The notes below the pieces were generated by a model that saw nothing but the letters and a program-made list of their open reading frames with translations, searched no databases and was not told the DNA's origin. Positions 1-6,605 of a DNA stretch of 10,289 bases are shown here, in pieces. Numbering within the stretch: the first letter of the stretch is position 1; each line of letters starts with the position of its first letter. The position numbers and the translations under genes are program-made. Source of the DNA: Caulobacteraceae bacterium (GTDB lineage: Bacteria > Pseudomonadota > Alphaproteobacteria > Caulobacterales > Caulobacteraceae); assembly GCA_020852035.1 (NCBI GenBank), contig JADZBR010000142.1, forward strand, positions 1 to 10,289. Direction: 5' to 3'.

Positions 1-754
1 AGGCAACCAGCTTGATGCGATAGCCGAGCGCGTGGGCCAGGCGGATGTCGAGCAGTTCGACGCTCTCGATGCCCTCGATCTCGGCGGCGGCGTAGGTGGG
101 GGCGCAGCCGAAGGCGAGCGCGGCCAGAATGCTGATCTTGTGGGCGGCGTCGAAACCGCCGACGTCCATCGTCGGGTCGGCCTCGGCGTAGCCCAGCCGC
201 TGGGCCTCGGCCAGCACGTCGGCGAACCCGCGCCCGCCGCGCTCCATCTCGGTGAGGATGTAGTTGCAGGTGCCGTTGAGGATGCCGGAGACGCTCTTCA
301 CCTGGTCGCCGACCAGGGCCTCGCGCAGCATCTTCACCGCCGGCGTGCCGCCCATGACGGCGGCCTCGAAGAGCAGCGGGGCGCCGTTGTCCTCGGCGAG
401 GGCGGCCAGTTCGGCGCCATGCTCGGCGATCAGCGCCTTGTTGGCGGTGACTACGGGCTTGCCGGCCCGAAGCGCCGCCTCCACCGCCGCCTTGGCGGGC
501 CCGTCGGAGCCGCCGATCAGCTCGACGAAGATGTCCGTCTCCGGCGAGATCGCCAGGGCCACCGGATCGTCGAACCAGGGCAGGTTGGCGATGTCGAACG
601 GCCGGGGCCGCGAGCGCGAGCGGGCCGAGACGCCGGCCACCACCGCCTTGCCGCCGGCCGGCGCGAAGTCCGGCTGGTCGGAAATGAAGTTGAGCAGACC
701 CGCGCCCACCGTGCCGAGGCCGGCGACTCCGAGGCGCCATTGCTTCTGGGTCAT
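1..754 (-). CDS. hom: Homoserine dehydrogenase, N-terminal part (gene runs off left edge)
   Basis: Catalyses NAD(P)H-dependent reduction of aspartate semialdehyde to homoserine, the branch-point step to threonine and methionine, in the cytoplasm. I translated the minus strand from the ATG at 754; about 251 residues are visible with no stop before the edge. Family bacterial enzymes are about 430 residues, so the end of the catalytic domain and any C-terminal ACT domain lie outside. Visible motifs: Rossmann nucleotide-binding GLGTVG at residues 12-17, VTANKAL at 102-108, GILNGTCNYILTEM at 157-170, and GYAEADPTMDVGGFDAAHK at 188-206. In the last, D202 and K206 have the spacing of the known catalytic Asp/Lys pair. 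The start ATG overlaps the alaC stop as ATGA (751-754), so translational coupling is likely. There is no sign of an aspartokinase fusion at the N-terminus. Confidence 0.95.
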   Translation of the reverse strand, partial: MTQKQWRLGVAGLGTVGAGLLNFISDQPDFAPAGGKAVVAGVSARSRSRPRPFDIANLPWFDDPVALAISPETDIFVELIGGSDGPAKAAVEAALRAGKPVVTANKALIAEHGAELAALAEDNGAPLLFEAAVMGGTPAVKMLREALVGDQVKSVSGILNGTCNYILTEMERGGRGFADVLAEAQRLGYAEADPTMDVGGFDAAHKISILAALAFGCAPTYAAAEIEGIESVELLDIRLAHALGYRIKLVA

Positions 755-1971
755 TGCGCCGCCATCGCGTTGTGGGCCCGCCCCAGGATCTCACCGGAGT
801 TGGCCAGGAACTTCTTCACATTGCGCGCGGCCTGGCGGATGCGGTGTTCGTTCTCGACGATGCCGATCCGCACATAACCCTCTCCATACTCCCCGAAGCC
901 GACGCCGGGGGCGACGGCGACGCCGGCCTCCTCGATCAGCAGCTTGGAGAACAGCATGGAACCGGCCTCGCGGTATTGCTCGGGCAGAGGCGCCCAGGCG
1001 AACATCGAAGCCGGCGGGGCGGGAATGTCCCAGCCGGCGCGCTTCATGGAATCCACCAGCACGTCGCGGCGGCGCTTGTAGATGCCGCGGATCTCGGCGA
1101 CGCAGTCCTGCGGGCCGTTCAGCGCCGCCGCGGCGGCCACCTGCACCGGGGTGAAGGCCCCATAGTCGAGGTAGGACTTCACCCGCGCCAGCGCCGAACA
1201 CATGCGCGCGTTGCCGACCACCATGCCGACACGCCAGCCGGCCATGGCGTAGGTCTTGGAGAGGGAGTTGACCTCCACCGCCACGTCCTTGGCGCCCTCG
1301 ACCTGCAGGATCGAGGGGGGCGGATTGTCGTCGAAATAGATCTCCGAATAGGCGATGTCGGAGAGCACGAGCAGTTCGTGCTTGCGGGCCAGTTTCACCG
1401 CCTCGCGGTAGAAGTCGAGATCGACCCACTGGGCGGTGGGGTTCGAGGGGTAGCTGAGGATCAGCACGCTCGGCGGCGGCGCGGAGTGCTTCACCGCCCG
1501 GTCGATGCCGGCCAGATATTCCTCCGGCGAGAGCGCCGGCACGTGGCGGATCACCCCGCCGGCCATGATGAAGCCGTAGGCGTGGATCGGATAGGCCGGG
1601 TTCGGACAGATGATCACGTCGCCCGGCGCGGTCAGGGCCTGGGCGAGGTTGGCGAAGCCTTCCTTCGATCCGAGGGTGGCGATCACCTCGGTGTCGGGGT
1701 TCAGCTTCACCCCGAAACGCCTGTCGTAGTAGCCGGCCATCGCCTTACGCAGGCCGGGAATGCCCTTGGAGGCCGAATAGCGGCCCGACTTCGGGTCGCG
1801 GGCCGTCTCGATCAGCTTGTCGACGATATGCTTGGGCGTCGGCATGTCGGGATTGCCCATGCCGAAGTCGATGATGTCGGTCCCCTGCGCGCGCAGGCGG
1901 GCCTTGATGCGGTTGACCTCCTCGAAGACGTAGGGCGGGAGGCGTCGGATGCGGTGGAATTCAGGAGTCAT
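751..1971 (-). CDS. alaC: AlaC-type PLP-dependent aminotransferase (glutamate-pyruvate transaminase family)
   Basis: 406-residue fold-type I aminotransferase. E. coli AlaC makes alanine from pyruvate and glutamate; close relatives are often annotated as LL-diaminopimelate aminotransferase. The sequence follows AlaC throughout: RLPPYVF near residue 10, DIIDFGMGNPD at 32-42, ATLGSKEG at 98-105, CPNPAYPIHAYG at 122-133, SYPSNPTAQW at 173-182, and the PLP-lysine motif SLSKTYAMAGWRVG with K239. ATG 1971 was chosen because MTPEFHRIRRLPPYVF lines up with the E. coli N-terminus; the frame stays open to a TTG at 2049, but those extra 26 residues look non-coding. The ribosome binding site is weak. Its stop overlaps the hom start, which suggests co-expression with aspartate-family synthesis. 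AlaC-like activity is the best call; a role in lysine or methionine metabolism is possible and cannot be settled from sequence. Confidence 0.92.
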   Translation of the reverse strand: MTPEFHRIRRLPPYVFEEVNRIKARLRAQGTDIIDFGMGNPDMPTPKHIVDKLIETARDPKSGRYSASKGIPGLRKAMAGYYDRRFGVKLNPDTEVIATLGSKEGFANLAQALTAPGDVIICPNPAYPIHAYGFIMAGGVIRHVPALSPEEYLAGIDRAVKHSAPPPSVLILSYPSNPTAQWVDLDFYREAVKLARKHELLVLSDIAYSEIYFDDNPPPSILQVEGAKDVAVEVNSLSKTYAMAGWRVGMVVGNARMCSALARVKSYLDYGAFTPVQVAAAAALNGPQDCVAEIRGIYKRRRDVLVDSMKRAGWDIPAPPASMFAWAPLPEQYREAGSMLFSKLLIEEAGVAVAPGVGFGEYGEGYVRIGIVENEHRIRQAARNVKKFLANSGEILGRAHNAMAAQ

Positions 1972-2020
1972 CTTGGGCTCATGCCGCGCGGATTCGCGGC
2001 TTTGGGGCCGACGGGGCGCA

Positions 2021-2049
2021 TGGATAGACTCCGGGCCGGAGTCCGCCAA
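2021..2049 (-). promoter_or_regulatory. Candidate alaC-hom promoter with palindrome in the spacer
   Basis: On the minus strand a TTGGCG (-35-like, 4 of 6 to TTGACA, 2049-2044) is followed by exactly 17 bases and then TATCCA (-10-like, 3 of 6, 2026-2021). The 17-base spacer is itself a near-perfect palindrome, GACTCCGGGCCGGAGTC on the plus strand at 2027-2043, with 8-bp arms around one central base. A start site near 2014 would leave a leader of about 43 bases before the alaC ATG. The boxes are imperfect, so this is a candidate only; the palindrome itself is certain. Confidence 0.4.
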
Positions 2050-2070
2050 GCGGGCGATGGGCGATTTTTG

Positions 2071-2105
2071 GCCTCCGCGGGCGCGCTTAGCGCTTCAGCG
2101 GAGGC
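2071..2105. other. Hairpin spanning the lipoprotein stop codon
   Basis: GCCTCCGC at 2071-2078 pairs perfectly with GCGGAGGC at 2098-2105. A smaller GCGC-TTA-GCGC stem sits inside the 19-base loop. It covers the last codons and TAA of the lipoprotein gene. On neither strand is the stem followed by a T-tract (minus reads CAAAAAT next), so it is not a standard intrinsic terminator. It might protect the 3' end of the mRNA or help Rho-dependent ending. Confidence 0.35.
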
Positions 2106-2506
2106 GGGGTAGCTCGCCGTTGCAGTTCGCGGGCGAAGGCTTCGGTGTCGCGGGTGTTCTGCTCGCCGGGGGCGGGGCCGTCGGAGGATTCTGCCTGAGC
2201 CTTGGCGGCGAAGCGCTCGGTGCCTTCCAGGCTCCAGGTGCCCGGCGCGGTAGCCAGGGCCAGCTGCGCGCCCTCGCGCTCGAGCGCTGAGCGGGCGTCG
2301 ACGAAGGCTTCCGGCGCGCGCACGTCGGTGGGCAGCGGCGGGATATCGACGAACCTCGGCATCTGCGCCGGCTTGTCGAGCAGCGCCTGCATCTGCGGCG
2401 CGGCCGGCGAACCCGGATCGATCGGCGCCGGTCCGCCGGTGACGCTCGCGCACGCGCCCAGGGCGAGAAGACTCGCAATTGGCGCGACTTGGCGGAACAC
2501 GTTCAT
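2087..2506 (-). CDS. Small predicted lipoprotein of unknown function
   Basis: 139 residues from ATG 2506 to TAA 2087. The N-terminus (MNVFRQVAPIASLLALGAC) is a lipoprotein signal peptide with lipobox L16-G17-A18-C19. Cys19 would be lipidated, and the following Ala fits outer-membrane sorting by the usual Lol rule. The rest is low-complexity: rich in Pro, Ala and charged residues, with no recognised domain. It contains an RFVDIPPLPTDVR stretch at about 51-63 and a charged C-terminal half ending in TPPPLKR. The gene is divergent from phaC (76 bases between starts) and lies 115 bases upstream of alaC in the same direction. The reading frame stays open far upstream, antisense to phaC, but the signal peptide fixes the start. 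I do not recognise a function. Confidence 0.75.
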   Translation of the reverse strand: MNVFRQVAPIASLLALGACASVTGGPAPIDPGSPAAPQMQALLDKPAQMPRFVDIPPLPTDVRAPEAFVDARSALEREGAQLALATAPGTWSLEGTERFAAKAQAESSDGPAPGEQNTRDTEAFARELQRRATPPPLKR

Positions 2507-2570
2507 CTTGCGTCCGGTCTTATGCGATGATGCAGTCGAACGGAAGGCGCGGCGTTCAAGCGTCATGACG

Positions 2571-2575
2571 GGAGG
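2571..2575 (+). promoter_or_regulatory. Ribosome binding site deciding the phaC start
   Basis: GGAGG, seven bases before ATG 2583. The frame remains open upstream, and another in-frame ATG at 2565 would place this Shine-Dalgarno inside the coding sequence, so 2583 is the preferred start. Confidence 0.75.
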
Positions 2576-2582
2576 ATCAACG

Positions 2583-4460
2583 ATGGCCGATGACAGCAAG
2601 GGCCCGCCGAAGGCGCCGAAAGATCCGGGCGTCCCTCCTGCCCCGCCAGCCAGCGACCCGGCGCACCACCTGCAGTTCGAGTTCACGCCCGAGCAGCGCG
2701 AGCAGCTCGAGAAGATGTCCCTGAACCTCGCCCGCGCCGCGCTGACCGCCCAGGGCGCCATCGCCGAGGCCGCCCTGCGCCAGGCCGACCGGCCGGCCGC
2801 CCTCAGCCCCGACCCGTTCCATGTCGCCCCGGCGCTGACCGAGGTGATGGGCCGGCTCTCCGCCCAGCCCGACCGGCTGATGCGCGCCCAGGCCGAGCTC
2901 TTCAGCCAGTACATGGACCTCTGGCAGGCCGCCGCCCGCCGCGCCGGCGGCGAGACGCCCGATCCGGTGGCCGCCCCGATCAAGGGCGACAAGCGCTTCG
3001 CCGACCCGGACTGGTCCGACAACCCGGTCTTCGACGTGATCAAGCAGAGCTACCTTTTGAGCTCCAACTGGATGAACGCCCTGGTCAGCGACGTCGAGGG
3101 CGTCGATCCGATGGACAAGCGTCGGGTCGAGTTCTTCATGAAGATGCTGACGGACGCCTTCTCTCCGTCGAACTTCCTGATGACCAATCCCGCTGCGTTG
3201 AAGGCGATGCAGGAAAGCGGTGGCGAGAGCCTGGCCAAGGGGATGGAGAACTTCGCGGCCGACCTGGCGCGCGGCGGGGGGCAACTCTCGATCAGCCAGA
3301 CCGACTACGAGCAGTTCGAGATCGGCCGCAATGTCGCCACCGCGCCGGGCAAGGTGGTCTTCCAGAACGACATCATCCAGCTCTTGCAGTTCGAGCCGTC
3401 GACCAAGAAGGTCCACGAGATCCCGCTGCTGATCTTCCCGCCCTGGATCAACAAGTTCTACATCCTGGACCTCAGAGCCGAGAACTCGATGATCCGCTGG
3501 CTGACCGACCAGGGCTTCACGGTCTTCGTCACCTCCTGGGTGAACCCGGACGCCGAACTCGCTGGCAAGACCTTCGAGGACTACATGTACGGCGGTATCT
3601 ACACGGCCGTCGAACAGGTGATCCGCCAGTGTGACGTGCCGCACGTCAACACTGTCGGCTACTGCATCGGCGGCACCCTGCTCTCCTCCACCCTGGCGCA
3701 CATGGCGGCCAAGAAGGTCGACGTCATCAAGTCGGCCACCTTTTTCGCCGCCCAGCAGGACTTCGCCGAGGCCGGCGACCTGCTCCTCTTCACCGACGAG
3801 GCGTGGCTGGCCGACCTCGAGAAGAAGATGGACGAGGCCGGCGGGGTGCTCTCCGGCCAGGCGATGGCCGACACCTTCAACATGCTGCGGGCCAACGACC
3901 TGATCTGGTCGTTCTTCGTGAACAACTACCTGATGGGCAAGGAGCCGCGGCCGTTCGACCTGCTCTTCTGGAACTCCGACCAGACGCGGATGCCCAAGGC
4001 GCTGCACATGTTCTACCTGCGCCGGTTCTACGGCGAGAACGCGCTCTCGGAGGGAAAGCTGGAGCTGGGTGGCGAGAAGCTTGATCTTTCCAAGGTCAAG
4101 ACGCCGGTCTTCGTGCAGTCCTCCAAGGAAGACCACATCGCCCCGTTCCGCTCGGTCTATCGCGGGGCCAGGCTGTTCGGCGGGCCGGTGGAGTTCATCA
4201 TGGCGGGCTCGGGCCACATCGCCGGCGTGATCAACCACCCGGACGCCAGGAAGTACCAGTACTGGACCAACGCCAAACTGCCCGACACGGCCGAAGCCTG
4301 GCAGGCCAAGGCCGAGGAACATCCCGGCTCCTGGTGGCCGCACTGGGCCGAATGGCTGAAAGCACGCTCCGGCGACAAGGTCCCGGCGCGTGATCCGGCG
4401 TTGGGCCCGCTGGGCGTGATCGAGGATGCGCCGGGCAGCTATGTGAAAGTGAAGAGCTGA
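2583..4460 (+). CDS. phaC: Class I polyhydroxyalkanoate synthase
   Basis: 625 residues. Polymerises (R)-3-hydroxyacyl-CoA, typically 3-hydroxybutyryl-CoA, into PHA at the surface of cytoplasmic granules. The N-terminus is Pro-rich (about residues 8-27). A PHB-synthase N-terminal domain follows (DWSDNPVFDVIKQSYLLSSNWM at 143-164), then the alpha/beta-hydrolase core. The lipase-like box is GYCIGG with nucleophile C361; the catalytic Asp is D517 in SSKEDH and the His is H545 in GSGHIAG. The 28-residue Asp-His spacing matches the class I enzyme of Cupriavidus, and the C-terminal WWPHWAEWL is typical. Length fits a class I synthase acting without PhaE or PhaR. No phaA, phaB or phasin gene is in the window, so it appears to stand alone. 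It converges with msrB across the repeat element at 4463-4604. No clear promoter is visible in the 76 bases upstream. Confidence 0.96.
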   Translation: MADDSKGPPKAPKDPGVPPAPPASDPAHHLQFEFTPEQREQLEKMSLNLARAALTAQGAIAEAALRQADRPAALSPDPFHVAPALTEVMGRLSAQPDRLMRAQAELFSQYMDLWQAAARRAGGETPDPVAAPIKGDKRFADPDWSDNPVFDVIKQSYLLSSNWMNALVSDVEGVDPMDKRRVEFFMKMLTDAFSPSNFLMTNPAALKAMQESGGESLAKGMENFAADLARGGGQLSISQTDYEQFEIGRNVATAPGKVVFQNDIIQLLQFEPSTKKVHEIPLLIFPPWINKFYILDLRAENSMIRWLTDQGFTVFVTSWVNPDAELAGKTFEDYMYGGIYTAVEQVIRQCDVPHVNTVGYCIGGTLLSSTLAHMAAKKVDVIKSATFFAAQQDFAEAGDLLLFTDEAWLADLEKKMDEAGGVLSGQAMADTFNMLRANDLIWSFFVNNYLMGKEPRPFDLLFWNSDQTRMPKALHMFYLRRFYGENALSEGKLELGGEKLDLSKVKTPVFVQSSKEDHIAPFRSVYRGARLFGGPVEFIMAGSGHIAGVINHPDARKYQYWTNAKLPDTAEAWQAKAEEHPGSWWPHWAEWLKARSGDKVPARDPALGPLGVIEDAPGSYVKVKS

Positions 4461-4462
4461 CG

Positions 4463-4604
4463 TCCTTCTCCCGGTCGGGAGAAGGAAAGACGCGCCGTAA
4501 GGCGCGGCGAGGATGAGGGCTTGCGGCCTATCCGGAGAGGCCCGAGGCCCTCACCCTCCCGCCGGCTGCGCCGTCGGATTTCCCTCTCCCGACTGGGAGA
4601 GGGA
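4463..4604. repeat. Inverted pair of hairpin units between convergent phaC and msrB
   Basis: Two units of 58 bases in inverted orientation, 4463-4520 and 4547-4604, are separated by 26 bases. The outer hairpins are TCCTTCTCCCG / CGGGAGAAGGA (4463-4486, 11-bp perfect stem) and TCCCTCTCCC-GACT-GGGAGAGGGA (4581-4604, 10-bp perfect stem). The inner ends are GAGGATGAGGGC and GCCCTCACCCTC, complementary but for one G.T position. Between these, each unit has its own hairpin of different sequence: CGCGCC-GTAA-GGCGCG at 4491-4506 on the left and CCGCCGGC-TGC-GCCGTCGG at about 4562-4578 on the right (one mismatch). This resembles the dispersed REP/MITE-like intergenic repeats of Proteobacteria with CTCACCCTC...CCCTCTCCC cores. 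It starts 2 bases after the phaC stop and ends 2 bases before the msrB stop, so it is probably present at the RNA end of both transcripts. Confidence 0.8.
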
Positions 4605-4606
4605 GC

Positions 4607-5104
4607 CTAAGCCGCCACGAACCGCAGCGCCGCGCCGTTGTTGCAGTAGCGCAGGCCGGTCGGGCGCGGGCCGTCATTGAAGACGTGGCCCTGGTGCCCC
4701 AGGCAGCGGGCGCAATGGTACTCGGTGCGCGGCACGCCGATCTTGAAGTCGGTCTTGTTGCCGAGGGCGCCCTTGATGGCTGTGTAGAAACTCGGCCAGC
4801 CGGTGCCTGAATCGAACTTCCACTGCGACTTGAAGAGCGGCAGGGCGCAGCCGGCGCAGACGAAGGTTCCGGCGCGCTTCTCATGGTCCAGCGGGCTGGT
4901 CCCGGCCCGCTCGGTGCCCTCGTGACGCAGCACGGCATAGCTCAGCGGCGGCAGGCGCTTTTTCCACTCTGCGTCGCTGATCTTGCGGAAGGGCGAGGTG
5001 GCGTAGGCGTCCGGCGCGGCGTCGGCGCGGCCGCCGCAAGCGGCCAGGGCGACCGAGCCGAACAACACAAGGCGGCGATCGAATGAAATCGGCTGCATGC
5101 CCAT
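4607..5104 (-). CDS. msrB: Exported (lipoprotein/Tat-like) peptide-methionine (R)-S-oxide reductase MsrB
   Basis: 165 residues from ATG 5104; ATG 5098 or TTG 5140 are alternatives, and none has a clear ribosome binding site. Reduces methionine-R-sulfoxide in proteins. The SelR domain spans about 42-163. Zinc-binding cysteines are C83/C86 (CAGC) and C131/C134 (CARC), the substrate-site stretch is FDSGTGWPSF (98-106), and the catalytic Cys is C154 in RYCNNGAALRF. The N-terminus is a signal sequence: twin arginine R10-R11, a hydrophobic run, and lipobox L20-A21-A22-C23, giving a predicted periplasmic membrane-anchored enzyme. The usual resolving Cys of the SGCGWP motif is Thr here, and no cysteine remains beyond those listed, so it is probably a 1-Cys MsrB. 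It lies 32 bases after the GNAT gene and is likely the last gene of the argC run. Confidence 0.9.
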   Translation of the reverse strand: MGMQPISFDRRLVLFGSVALAACGGRADAAPDAYATSPFRKISDAEWKKRLPPLSYAVLRHEGTERAGTSPLDHEKRAGTFVCAGCALPLFKSQWKFDSGTGWPSFYTAIKGALGNKTDFKIGVPRTEYHCARCLGHQGHVFNDGPRPTGLRYCNNGAALRFVAA

Positions 5105-5136
5105 ACAGCTAGGTACGAAACCTGCCGGCCGGTAGG

Positions 5137-5571
5137 TCAACCCCGCCAGCGATAGAGCACGTCCGGTTCGCGCTCCATGTTCTCCGCCCCGTCGGTTTCG
5201 CGCTTGGCGACGAAGCCGCGCGCTTCGTAGAAGCGGCGCGCCTGAGCATTCTTCTGGAAGGTCCAGAGCCGCAGATCGCCGGACCCCGCCTTCGCCTTGG
5301 ACAGCAAAGCGTCGCCGAGGCCCCGGCCGTGGTGCTCGGGATGCACGTAGAGGTGCTCCACCCAGTCCGGCGTGAAGGCGATGAAGGCCGCCAACCGCCC
5401 CTCCCCTTCGCTTACCCAGACTTCGGCGCTCTTGACCACACCAGCGAAGAAGCGATGCGCGTCCGGCTCGTCGGTGATCGGCGGCAGGTAGGGCAGACAG
5501 GTGCGGCGCGTATGCAGGTAGAGCTCGGTGATCGCCGGGGCATCCATCGCCTGCGCGCGCCGCAGGGTCAC
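5137..5571 (-). CDS. GNAT-family N-acetyltransferase
   Basis: 144 residues starting at GTG 5571, which overlaps the argC TGA stop as GTGA (5568-5571). Members transfer an acetyl group from acetyl-CoA to an amine. The acetyl-CoA binding motif A is V-HPEHHGRGLGDALL (about 76-90, with the R/Q-x-x-G-x-G/A core as HGRGLG). The motif B region is FQKNAQARRFYEARGF (105-120), which in this family carries the conserved Asn and Tyr. The protein is a single complete domain of normal length with no signal peptide, so cytoplasmic. The substrate cannot be read from sequence. Coupling to argC raises the thought of arginine-pathway N-acetylation, but it does not resemble ArgA or ArgJ in a way I can support, and a generic RimI-like or small-molecule acetyltransferase is equally likely. 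Confidence 0.87.
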   Translation of the reverse strand: MTLRRAQAMDAPAITELYLHTRRTCLPYLPPITDEPDAHRFFAGVVKSAEVWVSEGEGRLAAFIAFTPDWVEHLYVHPEHHGRGLGDALLSKAKAGSGDLRLWTFQKNAQARRFYEARGFVAKRETDGAENMEREPDVLYRWRG

Positions 5572-6515
5572 AGCCCCGCGCCTTCCGGCAGGCCGAGCGC
5601 CAGGTTGAGGTTCTGCACCGCCGCGCCCGAGGCGCCCTTGCCGAGGTTGTCGAGCTGGGCGACCAGCCGCGCCTGATCGGCGGCCTCGTTGCCGAAGACG
5701 TAGAGGCGCATGCGGTTGGTGCCGTTCAGCGCTTCCGGCTCCAGGGTCTTCAAGGCCGCGGCGTCGCTGAGTGGAACCACCTCCACGAAGGCTTCGCCGG
5801 CGTAGGCCGTCTCGTAGGGGTTCTGGATATCCCCCAGCCCGTTCAGGCCGGACAGGTGCTCCAGGTGCAGCGGCACCTCGACGATCATGCCTTGGGCGTA
5901 GCGGCCGACCGCCGGCGTGAAGATCGGCCGGGTGAGCAGGCCGCCGTAGGTCTGCATCTCCGGCACATGCTTGTGCTCCAGGCCGAGGCCATAGATGCGG
6001 TACGGGACCTGCGAGTAGGCCTCGCTCGCGACGTCCTCGAACTCGGCGATCATGCTCTTGCCGCCGCCGGAGTAGCCCGAGACGGCGTTCACCGAGACCG
6101 GGTAGTCGTTGGGCAGGAGCCCGGCGCTGACCAGCGGGCGGATCAGGGCGATGGCGCCGGTCGGATAGCAGCCCGGGTTGGTGATGCGTTTGGAAGCGCG
6201 GATCGCCTCGCGCTGATCCTTGTCCATCTCAGGAAAGCCGTAGGTCCAGCCCTCGGCCGTGCGGTGCGCCGTCGAGGCGTCGATCACGCGCACCTCGGGG
6301 TTCTCGATCATGGCGACCGCTTCGCGCGCCGCATCGTCCGGCAGGCAGAGGATCACAGCGTCGGCGCCGTTCAAAAGCTCGGCCCGCGCGGCCGGGTCCT
6401 TGCGCCGCTCAGGGTCGATGGAGACGACCTGCAGATCCTCGCGGCCCGCCAGGCGCTCGCGGATCTGCAGGCCCGTGGTGCCGGCCTCGCCGTCGATGAA
6501 GACTTTCGGGGTCAT
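5568..6515 (-). CDS. argC: N-acetyl-gamma-glutamyl-phosphate reductase, type 2
   Basis: 315 residues. Reduces N-acetyl-glutamyl-5-phosphate to N-acetylglutamate semialdehyde with NADPH, the third step of arginine synthesis. The N-terminal Rossmann motif is DGEAGTTG (8-15), typical of the short type-2 ArgC rather than the longer GxxGYxG type. The active-site cysteine is C116 in NPGCYPTG, SGYSGGGKS follows at about 146-154, and the histidines of LEHKHVPEM lie at 181/183. The C-terminus GKGASGAAVQNLN is conserved. ATG 6515 was chosen because AGGAGG at 6530-6525 precedes it by 9 bases; a longer in-frame start at 6536 would put that site inside the gene. It follows the rpsI terminator closely and overlaps the GNAT gene by 4 bases, suggesting an argC-GNAT-msrB transcription unit. 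Confidence 0.96.
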   Translation of the reverse strand: MTPKVFIDGEAGTTGLQIRERLAGREDLQVVSIDPERRKDPAARAELLNGADAVILCLPDDAAREAVAMIENPEVRVIDASTAHRTAEGWTYGFPEMDKDQREAIRASKRITNPGCYPTGAIALIRPLVSAGLLPNDYPVSVNAVSGYSGGGKSMIAEFEDVASEAYSQVPYRIYGLGLEHKHVPEMQTYGGLLTRPIFTPAVGRYAQGMIVEVPLHLEHLSGLNGLGDIQNPYETAYAGEAFVEVVPLSDAAALKTLEPEALNGTNRMRLYVFGNEAADQARLVAQLDNLGKGASGAAVQNLNLALGLPEGAGL

Positions 6516-6524
6516 CTCAAAGGA

Positions 6525-6530
6525 CCTCCT
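6525..6530 (-). promoter_or_regulatory. Strong ribosome binding site of argC
   Basis: AGGAGG on the minus strand, 9 bases before ATG 6515. It is the strongest Shine-Dalgarno on the minus strand of this window and settles the argC start. Confidence 0.8.
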
Positions 6531-6542
6531 ACGCAAGCGGAC

Positions 6543-6581
6543 AAAGAAAAAGGGCGCCCCGGTTTCCCGAAGCGCCCCTTT
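6543..6581 (-). terminator. Intrinsic terminator after rplM-rpsI
   Basis: Read on the minus strand, AAAGGGGCGCTTCGG (6581-6567) pairs with CCGGGGCGCCCTTT (6562-6549) across a GAAA tetraloop, with one bulged G and two G.U pairs. It is followed directly by TTTTTCTTTG. A GC-rich stem plus a T-run 25 bases after the rpsI stop is a textbook Rho-independent terminator. Confidence 0.88.
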
Positions 6582-6605
6582 GCAAACGCGAATGCTCGCG
6601 CGCGG

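Noticed and set aside
1968..1982. Five-codon mini-frame (ATG AGC CCA AGA TGA) overlapping the alaC start
   Set aside because: Too short to be distinguished from chance, and there is no ribosome binding site before it.
754..2112. 452-codon plus-strand frame over alaC
   Set aside because: His/Gly/Arg-rich shadow of alaC with no recognisable family pattern.
2577..4343. 588-codon open frame antisense to phaC
   Set aside because: It is a shadow of phaC: high-GC codons give long antisense frames. The translation is His/Leu/Gly/Arg-rich with no domain, while phaC has a complete catalytic triad and Shine-Dalgarno.
5099..5140. TTGACC near the GNAT stop as an msrB promoter with leaderless start
   Set aside because: No acceptable -10 box is found at the right distance, and the msrB ATG follows the GNAT stop closely enough for operon expression.
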